From Coix lacryma-jobi var. lacryma-jobi (Eukaryota; Streptophyta; Magnoliopsida; Poales; Poaceae), in contig CM019824.1 in assembly GCA_009763385.1 (NCBI GenBank), positions 153,580,305 through 153,644,304 of the forward strand: 64,000 nt of DNA, in the 5' to 3' direction. Positions 9,187 through 19,725 of this stretch are shown piece after piece. The position numbers and the translations under genes were made by a program. How positions within the stretch are numbered: the first letter of the stretch is position 1; each line of letters starts with the position of its first letter. The notes beneath the pieces were generated by a model. That model searched no databases, was not told the origin of the DNA, and worked only from the letters and a program-made list of their open reading frames with translations.

Positions 9187-11677
9187 TCAGTGGGTGTGGT
9201 AGTGGCGGGCTCGATGCCGTGAGCTGTGGCCCCTGCAATACGAGATGACAGTGATATCAGAACCAGGAAGAGTGCCTCGACCCCTGCGGTCGATGGCGAC
9301 AGCCTCACCAAAATCTGCGTCGGTCATCTGGGCTCCTCGAGCCATGGCAGCTCGAGCCTTCTCCAGCCAAGCGGCTTCTCTGGCGGAGGAAGGTGCCATA
9401 CCTCGAGGTGCTTGTGCCTCGACGGGGCTCGAGGTCCTGGCCCGCTTGGACGAAGCGAGGTCCACCTCCTGGTAGGAGCGCTTCCCCCTGAGATACCAGA
9501 GATGGCATGCGTCATCAAAAGTGAAGAGATAAAACCCCACTACAGACGAAACCCAAGAAAATTACTCACCCAAAGTGGCGGCTAGGCTTCTTCCCGGATT
9601 CGCCGGACCCGCTCGGGGGCTTCGAGCCCACCCCACAGCTCGAGCCCTGCGCCTGGGCCGTCTCCGCTAGGCTGGGACGGGGGGAGGGCTCCCGATGCCT
9701 CCCATGGCTCGACCTCGAGGGAGAGCCCTCCTTCCGCCCCACATCATGGGAGGGCGACCGTGCCCCCCTCGTACTGTCGTCGTGGCGCCTGCCCCGGCGC
9801 GGGCTCCGGGACCTGCTCCGGCGCTCGCGCTGGCGGTCGCGCCCTCCCGCATCCGCTTCTGTGTCCCGGCGGCGGTGCGGCGATGGACTCCGGGGACGCT
9901 CACGCCCCTGGTCACGAGACGCCCGGGGGCTCCCTCCTCGACGGTCAAGATGGCGGGGGCTCGACGCCCTCTCGTGTTGACCACTCCTCCGCGGGCTCGA
10001 CGGCGCCCTTAACGGCTCACGGCGGTCAAGCCCGGAGTCCTTCTCGACCTATCGACCGCTTCTCGAGGGCCGGCCCCTCTCGAGACCCCCCGCCTGGGTC
10101 GACGCGGCCGTGGTCTCCATCTGCGCCGCGGCGATAGCGCTCCTGGTCCGTGGCTTCTTCGCGACAGCCGGCGCGACCGGCGCGGAGCTCGACGTGCCCT
10201 GAGCCCCCGACAAGGCGGGGCCTGATGCCGCCTTCCGCGGCTGCGTCCCGCGCGATCCCCTCGCCGGGGGGACCTCCAAGATATCCTCCTGCACAGAGGA
10301 GTGGTCAGCCGGGACGTCGACGACCCCCGCGCGCCTCAAACGCGCGTCCATCCCCTCGTCGTCACTCTCGTCATCATCATCGTCGTCCTCCTCCGAGCTC
10401 GAGGAGCTGAGCTCGGGGGACTCATCCCCAGGCCGCCGGTTGCGACGAGCCTTCGCCAGCCTCTGCTCCCGAGCCGATCGACGCAAGTTTTTGTTTTTCT
10501 CTTTCTTCTTTCTAGCATCCTTTCTCTCTTTGTCTTTTTGAGCAGAGAGGCGCCTCACCTGTGTTTCCGTGGCGTCCTCCCTCACCGGAGGCCTTGACGC
10601 GCGACAAGTAAACGCCCCCTGCGAGGAAGAAGAAGCTCGAATGAGAAAAACTACGAGGAGAACGAACAAGGTTCGAAGAAAGGAAGAGGAGGAGGGGGCT
10701 CGAGACAGCCTAACTCGAGGGTGGCTCACCAGGTTGAGGCACCCCTCGTCGGGTGCCATGGTGATCAAGTTGGCCTCCTCTGGGCGGAATGTCCCCTGAA
10801 CGGTGATCGTCACCCGGGAGGTAGCCTCATTCTGAGGCAGCCTCTCGTCGGCCATCCTCGATTGGCTTAGCGCCTCGGGCGAGGCGTCTGTCCCCATCTC
10901 AAACATAAGAAGGGGGCGGTCCGCCAGAGGAAGGACCCTCCGCTGGTGGAACGCCTAAATGACCGCCTGGACGGTCAGTTTCTTGTCCTCCACCAGCGTC
11001 TGCATCGTGCTCATCAGCGGTAACAGGTGGCGCTGCCTGTCCGCTGCGACGCTCCAGTTCCACTTCTCCAGGCGCTGGGTGATGACCCTGCCGGTGTACT
11101 GCAGAAGGAGCCCGCCCTCGTTCCGCAGGTAGAACCAATGGTCGTACCACCCCGCCTGGTTAGTGGAAAGCTTGTAGCGGAGGTAGTCGCGGGGGACGTT
11201 GGCCGACGAGGGCCCGGTCCTCGCGGTGATAGTGAGGGAGCCCACGCGCGCGAGCCTCCTCCCGCTCGGCTTCGCGGCCTTGTGGAAGAGCTCGCCCCGG
11301 AAGAGGTGGACGAACATCTCCCAATGTGGCTCAATCTTCAAGTACCCCTCACACACGGCGGCGTAGATGGCGGCGTGCGAGATGGAGTTGGGGGAGAAGT
11401 GCTGCAACTCCACCTCGAAGTGGTGGGCCAGCCCCCACATGAAGCGGCTCGGCGGGACGCCGAGCCCCATACGGTGGTAACGCGTGAAGCTCACCACGTA
11501 CCCCTCCGGTGGGTGCGGCTCCCGGTGGCCCGCCGACGGGAGAATCCACCACGCAGGACCCCCCTGCGGGTTGGGACGGAGAAGCCCCCGCTCCACCAAC
11601 GTTTCCAGCTCCTGCTGCGTCACCTTCGTCGGACTCCAGTCCTCGGCCGGCAACACTTGGGCGGCCATGGCGGTCAC
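9187..11677 (-). pseudogene. Antisense gene of the Tat element (gypsy-associated PF04195-like protein), broken
   Basis: The frame opens at 11677 on the strand opposite to the element's own gag-pol. The first about 200 residues resemble the plant 'putative gypsy type transposon' domain, with the typical segment on an object 'hitting' Asn-Ser-Ile followed by a conserved helix region. A TAG at 10955-10957 interrupts the same frame, which then continues to 10049 with a Ser/Asp/Glu-rich low-complexity region and basic stretches. Two good introns are visible on this strand: 10729-10619 (GTGAGC donor, pyrimidine tract, CGCAG acceptor, 111 bp) and 9569-9488 (GTGAGT donor, CTCAG acceptor, 82 bp). The reading frame changes between 10049 and 9667, so exon joins there are uncertain. 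Tat elements are known to carry such antisense ORFs; the function of the protein is not known. Confidence 0.6.
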
Positions 11678-12808
11678 GGCGCGGACCTGAGTGGCGGACG
11701 TACGGCCGGAAGATTCCCAATCGACTAGCTCGAGGGAGAGGGCGTGTGAAGGCTACGGCGGCGGTGAAGGCAAAGGCAAAGTAAAGGATTCATTTTCCCC
11801 TCTTTCGATATTTATAAGGGAAAACCCCAACGGGCGGGGTCTCCCACGACGCAAAAAGGTAGCCGCATGGCATTTAATGCGCCCACCTAACCACGTCTTG
11901 AGCCGGATGCAGGGTACACGCGGCAGCTCTCCATTCGCTCTACTACCCGGGCCCACCGCGACCGTCGCTTCGGCTTCGCGTCCGCCGCCCTCCCTGACGA
12001 TTTCTGCCTAAAAAGGCGCGCCCAACGGGCAGAAGGATTCCCAGACGACGGAGGCTTCTTCACAAAGGTAAAAACGGGCCTCGGCCCTAAGCCTCGAAGC
12101 AGCGAAGGCTGGCCCTCGAAAAGGGTTCGATAGCCGGCTTCGAGCACCCGAGTCAGGGACACCAAGGGGCGCCACTCGCGGCATTACTCGAGGGCCAAGC
12201 CCTCGAGGCCCCTCACGTGTATCCAAGGCGGGGAGCTCGACGTGCAGTGAGATCCCCTCGGAGGGAGGCATCGAGCCACCAGGTCCTATCGAATGGACCC
12301 GGCACTCCTGCAGACTGAGCACCCATGCTTTATGAGATCGCCTCCGGGCTACAGTCGACCCCTATCGAACGGGGCACAAGGTCTCACTTGGATTCCCCGT
12401 TATCAGCTCACCGGGAACCTCGATACTCGCCCGCTCGTGGTAGTACGAGGCATCCCCCCTCGCATCCGATCGAAAGGACTCGCGGGATGACAAGCCAGGG
12501 CAACCGGCGTGCCGGACAGCTCGAAGAGCCGGCCGGTCGGTTCAGCCTGGCACCCCTCGACGAAAGAGGGTCTAAAAAACTCGGGGGCTCGACACCCCCG
12601 AACCTAAAAATCGCAACTAACACTCACACTCGCAAAAAAGCCCACGAGGGAGTTCTAACCACTCCCCCGTGGCCTCGGGGGCTACACCCGCGGGTGTCGC
12701 TCGCACGACACCCATGGAATCAAAACGACCAAACCCTCGAGACTAGTTAGCTAACCTTCGAGCTCCCAGTCGGGAGCCCCTGCTCGAGTGCAAGCACTCG
12801 AGCACGGG

Positions 12809-12820
12809 CTCGGGGGCTAC
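12809..12820 (+). other. Polypurine-like tract before the Tat 3' LTR
   Basis: The sequence CTCGGGGGCTAC lies directly against the LTR start TGTCGGGGG. It is the expected place for plus-strand priming in an element read left to right. Confidence 0.55.
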
Positions 12821-13968
12821 TGTCGGGGGTCCGCAAAAGGGGTACCCCCAATCAACGCAAACAAATAGGTAAAACCTAGAGCGTCAATTAGTAAAAGACC
12901 TAGCTAAGTCCAACCCCCTAAAAAACCAACCCCTCGAAGCCTACAGCGCTGGCCCACCGAGCCGAGCCCTCGTTTTCCGTCTCGCCCGAGCCCTCCAAGC
13001 CGAACACCACACCTCGAGACCCCACGCGGGGACCTCGAGCCCCTCTGGCACAGCAGCCCACCCCTCGAGACGCTTCACGCCTCCCTCGAGCGGCACGGAC
13101 ACCGGCAGCTAGCCCCATACCATGCATTCAATGCACTCACCAACTCCGGTCACATCCTCTGGTACACAGCATGTGCCACAGTGATCGGAGCCAGAGTCAA
13201 ACCTCGTTTTCACCACCGGCATGGGTAAAAAGGCATAAGTACAGCACTGTTTAATCATACCCCACACTGTGGCACGCCCCTGTTACACCTCGAGGCCCGA
13301 ATTCTCGCTGTGTGGCCGAATTCTCCGGAGCTTGCCCATACCTGCGAGAGCTCGAGCCCCCCGTAGGCGCTACCTCGAGGCCGGCTCTGCGCCCCTCGAG
13401 CCCTAACTGCTCTCACGCTATTGGAGGACAGGTACCCCAAGACCCGGAGGGACCTCGACGCGTCCTGCACGTTCCGGGATGGGTGTTGTACGGCTTCCAC
13501 CTCGCCACGCCTCCGCGTCCACGCCCGGGATGGAGGCCACGCCCCAAGGACGCCTCAACAGCGACGCCTATGTCGGCTACAATGTCTTCGACAAGACAGG
13601 GCTCCTACCCTACTTCGTATTGGGCACAGTACGTCCCGACACCTGTAATACCCTTGTGTAACCCTGGCCTCCCCTTGCTCTATAAAAGGGGACACCAGGG
13701 CCCTCATTCCGCCGGTTACAAACACGTTAGAACGCACATACACCCACACACTCAGGTCCGGACTCCGGTCCACGCTCACCGAGCTTGTATTCGCCCCTGT
13801 GCAAGCACTTAGGTGCAAGTAATACAAGAACATCCTCCCCGCTGGACGTAGGGCCTTCTTTGCCCGAACCAGGATAAATCCTTGTATCATCTTGCATCAT
13901 CATCCAGGAAGAGAGCACGCGATCATATTACTCGTTAGTGTCATACCCCCGGTTTCGAAACACCGACA
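12821..13968 (+). repeat. 3' LTR of Tat-type element (1148 bp)
   Basis: It starts TGTCGGGGGTCC and ends AACACCGACA, and aligns along its length with the LTR at 60991-62159. A TATA box lies at 13681-13690 (TATAAAAGGG). It is followed by ordinary sequence, not a primer binding site, so it is the 3' LTR. Its possible target duplication (ATTGT, 13969-13973) has no visible partner, because the 5' end of this element is outside the window. Confidence 0.85.
13681..13690 (+). promoter_or_regulatory. TATA box of the Tat LTR
   Basis: TATAAAAGGG, about 290 bp before the LTR end. The sister LTR has TATAAAAGAG at the matching place (61877-61886). Confidence 0.6.
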
Positions 13969-14466
13969 ATTGTGCTACAGTGAACATATACTAATGACAG
14001 ATTAATTAGTCTTACTAAATTCGTCTCACGGTTTTCAGACATAATATGTAATTTCTTTTTTCTTATTAGTAGTCTATTATTAATAGACTAAATTAGTTTT
14101 GGAACATTCGATTGATATATAAAAACTCTTCACCCAAAACTAATATAAGGTTTAAATATCAATAAAACTATAAAATAAAACTCTTTATTAAAAATGGATA
14201 TTTTATCTAAGTTTTATTTGGTTTTATATGACATAGCAATATTGGAACAACGCTACCAACGGCAACAGGATAGGCGGCGCGAATCAAGTAATCAACCACC
14301 CCGCACCTCCGCTTGCCCTTGGGTCTCGTGCACGGATGCAAAATGCACGGTTCAACCGGACGCGTCCGTTCCGTTTCCGTCCCGTGTGCATGCGCACCTG
14401 CACGAGGGGATGACGTACATGCTGATGGGGCTCGCGGTACGCCAGCACTGCTTTTTTCCCAGAAAC

Positions 14467-15217
14467 TAGCGATGAAAACGGACCGAAACGGACGGAAAAA
14501 TCTCATTTCTACTTCTATTTCTGTATTCTTTAGCGGAAACGGGGCGGGTTCGGAAAATACGGGTTCGGAAACGGAATCGGGATATACGGATGTTCGGAAA
14601 CGAACGGATACGATCGTAAATTCATCGAAAACGGTCAGAAACCGAAAAATTAAACCGGAATACCACAAATCTTTATACTCACAAACACAATCACATACAA
14701 TGAGCCTCATAATGTAAAATGTGTAGAAGAGAATATTTTGACAGTGACATAGATATATTTTTCACAAATGACAGCTATGCCTCATCATCCATGTTGTCGG
14801 AATCACTTTCATTCTTATCTTTTTATATATATGTAAATATATTTGCTGAAAATAAATTAGCACTTAATATTTAGAGTACACCATTGCGAATAGCTCGTCG
14901 AGCCGATCAAAACGGATATATTATTTTATATATTTGGAGCTAGGAATAAAAAGATATTAATTTTTCAAATAAAAGAAGTCAATCCTGTGAAATCCAGTAA
15001 AATTCCGGATTCAAATCCGGAAAAATTCCGACCAAATACGGAATTCCGAAAATACGGACGGAAAAACATCATTTCTACTTCTGATCCGATTCTGAGAAAC
15101 TCCGTTCCGGATTCCGAACCGTTTCCGAACTTTTCCAAAAATATAAAAAACAGACGGGCCAAATATAGAAAAACGGTCGGTTCGGAACGGGAAAAATTCC
15201 GTCCGTTTTCATCTCTA
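14467..15217. mobile_element. Non-autonomous Ac/Ds-like hAT element
   Basis: The ends are inverted repeats of 17 bases, TAGCGATGAAAACGGAC on the left and the complement of TAGAGATGAAAACGGAC on the right (16 of 17 match). They are flanked by an 8 bp duplication, CCAGAAAC at 14459-14466 and CCGGAAAC at 15218-15225, with one difference. Both subterminal regions are crowded with AAACGG-type motifs, which is the hexamer bound by maize Ac transposase. The 751 bp contain no transposase reading frame. The immediate left flank (13969-14458) shows nothing recognisable. Confidence 0.75.
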
Positions 15218-15231
15218 CCGGAAACAACGAC

Positions 15232-15453
15232 GGTACCGTCCAACTTAGAGTGACGTTTTTGACTTTTGGACTTAGCGTTTAACCATTCGTCTTATTCAAA
15301 AATTTTATACAAACAATAAAATAAATAAATTATTATTAAAGTATCTATAGTGATAAAATAAATAATATTTATACAAAAATTTTGAATAAGACGAATGGTC
15401 AAATGAGAAGTCTGAAAATCTAAAACCACATTTTCAATGGGACGGAGGAAGTA
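15232..15453. mobile_element. Stowaway-like MITE (diverged)
   Basis: Long inverted repeats face each other across an AT-rich centre (ACCATTCGTCTTATTC near 15282 and its complement near 15382-15397). The right end reads GACGGAGGAAGTA as in Stowaway elements. The left end is decayed, so its boundary is approximate. A further short Stowaway-end fragment lies at 15460-15495. Confidence 0.6.
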
Positions 15454-15538
15454 TGGTGTAGGACATCAATTAAAACAGGTACGGAGGGAGTACTTGTTTC
15501 TCAAAACGATAAAGGCAAAATGAAACCAGTTTGTGGAA

Positions 15539-15798
15539 TACTCCCTCTGTCCATAAAAATATGTCACTATAGGTTTCATGTCAAAAATATATTTTATATT
15601 TGACCACATTCCTAGTGAATAGTATTAATATTTATTAATCCAAATAAATTTACTATGGAAGTACATTTCATAATTAATCTAATGATGTTTATTTGATATC
15701 ATAAATAATAGTATATTTTTATCTATAATTATTTAACCTTAAGATACTAAAACGTGGTATTGTGCTAGAATTGTATATTTTCTTGGACGGAGAGAGTA
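15539..15798. mobile_element. Stowaway MITE
   Basis: It starts TACTCCCTCTGTCC and ends GGACGGAGAGAGTA, giving inverted termini with TA duplications. The interior is AT-rich and non-coding, 260 bp. Confidence 0.75.
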
Positions 15799-16341
15799 CC
15801 TTTTTAGGTGTTCGCATAACTCAATACTTTTTTCTTCAACCGAGTGCGTGGAGCTGAAACCGTTTAGCTAAAAAAACATAGAGCGGAGCAGTCTCAAACA
15901 CCCACTAAAAGAGACAAAAAAAGGTCTTTTAGTCCTTTTATAAGTTAATATGTTTGCCTCCAAAGTGACTAAAAGGTAAGGTTTAGTTGCTTCTAGTCAC
16001 AATTTGGTGACTAGATGACTAAAGCACATTTAGTCTCATTTAATCATAGTGTTTGGTTAAAAAGTAACTAAAAGAAACTAGATTTAGGTTATTAGAAGAG
16101 CAAACCAAATAGGCCCTTAGTTTCTCTATTTGGCATGACTCCAAGTTGTTCTCATTCCTTGCTACCATGCACGGAGGAGTTAGAATTGGTGAAATCAAAA
16201 CAGCAGTTTCATGGGTTTTCAATTTATTTTGAGAGGAGAGAGAAAATGTTTCATAGCTACAGTGCACTCTACCAAACGAAGCCTTATCCTCTTAACTTAA
16301 GCATCCATCTTCTATTTACTCCTCGTCTCACCACCATCACG
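15799..16341. other. Intergenic stretch with Tourist-like remnants
   Basis: No gene is seen. The part 15880-16118 has repeated GACTAAAAG/CTTTTAGTC motifs and a right edge AACCAAATAGGCCC, as in Tourist/Harbinger-type elements, but matching ends could not be fixed. The remainder is unremarkable. Confidence 0.4.
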
Positions 16342-17042
16342 CTCATCTCCAACAGTTTGCTAAAAATCACTTGGCAAATCTTGTGATTTGGCAAGTGACT
16401 AAAACATATGGCAAGTGAAAAATGATGTTGTATCTCCAACAGTTTGCCATTGAAGTTTGGTAAAAATGAAAAAAGTAGGCCAAAATTCATTCACTCTGTA
16501 GGTGCGTGATACGGTGCCAAATGTGATCAGTGCTTGCCTAGTGATTGCATTGCTACAGTGATGAGCTTGAGCCTGGACAACCGACCAGCTTGGCGTTTCA
16601 TGTTTTGATTCCAAGCTATCCAGAGATCATGATGCCTACTCCTCCACGCTGTACCGGCTACAAAAATAAAACAAGAATACACAGCCACTATTGTGTACAG
16701 ACGGATGGAGACGGAGCAGAGACTATGTCTGCAGTGCACAGCCACTACTGTTGCCGATGAACTGCAAAGTTGCAGGACTGCACTAGCGTGGGCATGGGGG
16801 CGTATCTCCGTATACGCCAAACCAACTGTCGGCTGCCACGCACCTGCCTGTGCTAGCTTTTGCAGGATGGCAACGAGATGGCAAGTGAAGCCATGCGCGC
16901 AAATATGCGCGTGTGGAGCTGATTTTTGCCGAGTTGCTAAAATATGTCAAGTCGTTTGCCAAACTGTTGGAGGGGTGTTTTCTTCAGTTTTGCCAAAAAA
17001 ATCAAAGATAGCAAGTGCGTTTGCCAAACTGTTGGAGATGCT
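16342..17042. mobile_element. Terminal-inverted-repeat element, superfamily undetermined
   Basis: The left end CTCATCTCCAACAGTTTG and right end CAAACTGTTGGAGATG are inverted copies. Another internal copy of the motif lies near 16433-16448. The same CCAAC(A/G)G-TTTG type of end is used by the element at 18562-18912. The open frames in it are short and match nothing I recognise. It is probably a non-autonomous DNA transposon. Confidence 0.5.
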
Positions 17043-17046
17043 TTAG

Positions 17047-17253
17047 GGTGTTTGGTTTGTGGCTTCATGAGGTGATGCATTATGAGTTCATTCCATGAAT
17101 TAATGGAACCAACCTATTTCTCGTGCATATACTAATTATTGGCTTATAAGGAATGAGGTGGTAATATATCAATTTATTTTATTCTACTAACCGAATAGAA
17201 AAAAATGAGGAGCGAGAAGATGATGAATCATCTCATTTCTCAAACCAAACACA
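17047..17253. mobile_element. Tourist-like MITE
   Basis: The termini GGTGTTTGGTTTG and CAAACCAAACACAC are inverted repeats about 205 bp apart. The interior is AT-rich and non-coding. These ends are typical of PIF/Harbinger-derived Tourist elements in grasses. The following 17254-17646 holds no gene or repeat that I can identify. Confidence 0.6.
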
Positions 17254-17786
17254 CTCTTTGGTCATCAGATGAGAAGACGTGGTGGTACCAAGCATCAAAG
17301 TGGCTTCCTTGATCCTAAGTCCTAACGCACTCCCTAATTGTTGCCTGCTTCTTTTGTTAGATGAAAGCACAAGTATTTCTTCAAATGATGTAATAACATG
17401 TGAGACTACCATTGCTTGTGATGTGTTTGCTCGATGAGGACGTGGAAGATGGGGTAGTGTGCCACCATGGTGTATTGGTGAAACCCTTGTATGTTTTTGG
17501 TTCAAGAGATCAACTGAGATGAGAAGGGATAATCTCTTTTCCGCTGTTTGGTAGGGGGCTGTTCATGGTCATTACATGATTGAATACAGTTGTTAAACAT
17601 CTTAGAATGAAGATAAGTATCGGGGCATTCTCATACATATATATGTTACTCGAGATCTCCGTATCGTAAATAGAAGACGTTTTGAAAAAGGTTTCGGTCA
17701 AACATTGAGAATATAAATCATGAATAACTTTTAAATAATTGAGTTTAAAATGTAAAAATCATATAAATAAATTTATCTTGAAGTAT

Positions 17787-18345
17787 CACTACTACAGAAA
17801 GGGCCTTTAGTCCCGGGCGAAATGGGCCTTCAGTCCCGGGTATTCCAACCGGGACTAAGAATCCGGGACTAAAGGCCCGGACCTTTAGCCCCGGGTGCTT
17901 TCAACCGGGGCTAAAGGTCCAGGGAGGAAAAATAAATATGTGTTGTGTGAGATTCGAACTCAACACATCTAGCCTCAGGCGCGCTTACCAACTGAGCTAC
18001 ACAACCCACGTGATGTAGTTCTGGACGTTTTCCTTTTGAATCCACTCGGGAAGGACCTTTAGCCCCGGTTGGTAATCAACCGGGGCTAAAAGGACCTTTA
18101 GTCCCGGTTGGTAACACCAACCGGGACTAAAGGTTCACCCTTTAACCCCGGTTGGTGTTACCAACCGGGACTAAAGGTTCATGACCTTTAGTCCGGGTTG
18201 GTAATACCAACCGGGGCTAAAGATTCACCTTTAGTCTCGGTTGGTGTTACCAACCGGGACTAAAGGTCTTTAGCCCCGGACGCAAAATTTTGCCGAGACT
18301 AAAGCTCAGTTGATAGATCATCCAAAGGCCTGTTCTCTAGTAGTG
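17787..18345. mobile_element. CACTA-type MITE with TAT target duplication
   Basis: It begins CACTACTACAG and ends CTCTAGTAGTG, flanked on both sides by TAT (17784-17786 and 18346-18348), the 3 bp duplication expected of CACTA transposons. Much of it is a set of inverted and direct copies of CTTTAGTCCCGGTTGG and its complement. At 17940-18006 it contains a tRNA-like segment on the minus strand. No transposase is present. Confidence 0.75.
17940..18006 (-). tRNA. tRNA-like segment (pseudo-tRNA) within the CACTA-type MITE
   Basis: On the minus strand there are an A-box-like TAGCTCAGTTGGTA and a B-box-like GAGTTCGAATCTC with the spacing of a tRNA. The start GGTTGTG can pair with CACAACA near the 3' side. 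The length is about 67 bases, the D-stem and T-arm each look one base short, and no regular anticodon loop could be folded by eye. I take it as a decayed or captured tRNA, possibly still able to recruit RNA polymerase III. A working tRNA is unlikely. Confidence 0.5.
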
Positions 18346-18561
18346 TATTTTCATAAAAGTATATATATATATATACTATTTTACAATAAATATTTTTAAA
18401 GAAATAAATGGTCAAATTTATGCTTTGGAGACCGTATCGCTGTCCTAAACGTCTTCTATTTGTGATACGGAGGAAGTACTTGTATTTTCTACGGAGTACT
18501 TACGTGCAGAAACCCACATATGTCAAACATGGCTAGGAGGGGGTTATTCGACGCTCTAGGG

Positions 18562-18912
18562 TTAGAGCATCTTCAACGGTTTTGCAAATGGGCTTTGCAT
18601 TCTTGTTTTTGCAAAAAAGTCTAAAAATCTCTTATCCAACGGTTTGGCAAATAGGCTTGACTTTTTTAGCAACTTGGCAAACACCGGGTGATATTTGGCA
18701 TATATGCCAAGCCGCGGTTCGCTTGGCAATCACTCTCGTGTGCTACTCCCACGTGATATTTTCCTCTCGCGCGCATATTTTTTTAGTTTTGCCAAGTCTA
18801 AATGCAAAACTGTTGGAGATTGACTCTTTTTACCTTTGCCATATTAATTTGAGAGTTGACAAATACCATATTTTGCCAAACAAAAAATACAAAACCGTTG
18901 GAGTTGCTCTTA
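18562..18912. mobile_element. Small terminal-inverted-repeat element
   Basis: The left end AGAGCATCTTCAACGGTTTTG and right end complement AGAGCAACTCCAACGGTTTTG differ at two sites. The interior is rich in TTTGGCAAA and TTTGCAAA motifs. It looks related in its ends to the element at 16342-17042. There is no coding capacity of its own. Confidence 0.5.
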
Positions 18913-19502
18913 GCCGGCTTGGAGAGGTCAACAATCTTGTATTCCTATCTAACTTTGGCCCATACCGAATAAACCTTCCCATCATCGAATCGTACATTGT
19001 TGGTTCTATGTCGGTTGAAGATCATCAATGTAACGTCCCGCCTCCACGAGGCCGGGCTCATTTATATTTGGCAACTTTTCTAGGACATAGACTTACATCA
19101 CGGACCAACACTAGTTTTTTTTTTTGCGCACTTTGTCCTCACTCGTGCACCCGGGAAGAACTTCTCGGTCGATCACTCATCCCTAAATTTCTCCAGACCA
19201 AACACGCTTAACTTTAGAGTTCTTTGGAGATGTGCTTCCGAAAAAGAAGTTACAACTTGTTGATACGAGTATCCTATTATTTCTATTAAGCCCTGAGCCG
19301 GATGTTACAATCAATGACTCAGAATGGGTGTCACAAGGATCCCACTAAACTAGATTTAGGATTTGACACCTAACTAATTAGCATCTTAAGTATATGAGGT
19401 GAAGTGGAATTTAGTTTTCTTCTAAAAAAATATTTGGTGAAATACATATTTTTTTACATGCATAAATAAATAAATAAAATTCTAGTATATTTTATATATA
19501 CA
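18913..19502. other. Intergenic stretch with a possible short repeat
   Basis: From about 19029 to 19306 the sequence starts TGTAACGTCCCGCC and ends GCCGGATGTTACA, a TGTAAC/GTTACA inverted pair. This could mark a small repeat or LTR remnant, but I see no duplication or internal signals. No gene is seen. Confidence 0.3.
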
Positions 19503-19725
19503 TACTCCCTCTATCTCTAAATATTTGTCGTTTCGTTTCTCGAGAACCATTTTTGACTAAATATATATTACAAATATTAAAATTTATCATACACAATTAG
19601 TATCATTAGAAAGATCTTTGCATTTAGTTTTTTACCAAATTTATTTGAAGATTTAAATGTTACACGTATTTGCTACAAATCGAGTCAAACTTCCAGCACA
19701 CACAACTTATTTAGGGACGGAGGTA
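19503..19725. mobile_element. Stowaway MITE
   Basis: The ends are TACTCCCTCTATC and GGGACGGAGGTA with TA at both sides, about 220 bp, AT-rich and non-coding. Confidence 0.7.

Larger units (their letters stand above)
8896..13968 (+). mobile_element. Tat-type Ty3/gypsy element, 3' portion
   Basis: This is the 3' internal region and 3' LTR of a plus-oriented element. The left part is hidden because the Tekay element is inserted at 8895/8896. The internal region carries an antisense gene with a PF04195-like region, as I know it from Grande/RIRE2-type Tat elements. A polypurine-like tract (12809-12820) leads into the LTR. The same LTR family occurs at 60991-62159, followed there by a primer binding site and gag, which confirms the orientation. 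From 11678 to 12820 there is GC-rich non-coding sequence. Confidence 0.75.
17647..18478. mobile_element. Stowaway-family MITE interrupted by a CACTA-type MITE
   Basis: The outer ends share CCGTATC(G/A)(T/C)AAATAGAAGACGTTT as inverted repeats, with TA at both sides. The interior is closely related to the uninterrupted element at 47798-48058 (same run of motifs, for example ATTGAGAATATAAATCAT and AATAAATATTTTTAAAGAAA). The related copy lacks the 17787-18345 segment, which is therefore an insertion. Confidence 0.7.

Noticed and set aside
8848..9222. Gly/Ser-rich plus-strand frame at the start of the Tat remnant
   Set aside because: It crosses the Tekay/Tat boundary at 8895, so it cannot be an original gene; the antisense frame has the exon structure.
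17940..18006. Functional tRNA gene
   Set aside because: Stems are incomplete, the total length is short, and no anticodon loop can be drawn.
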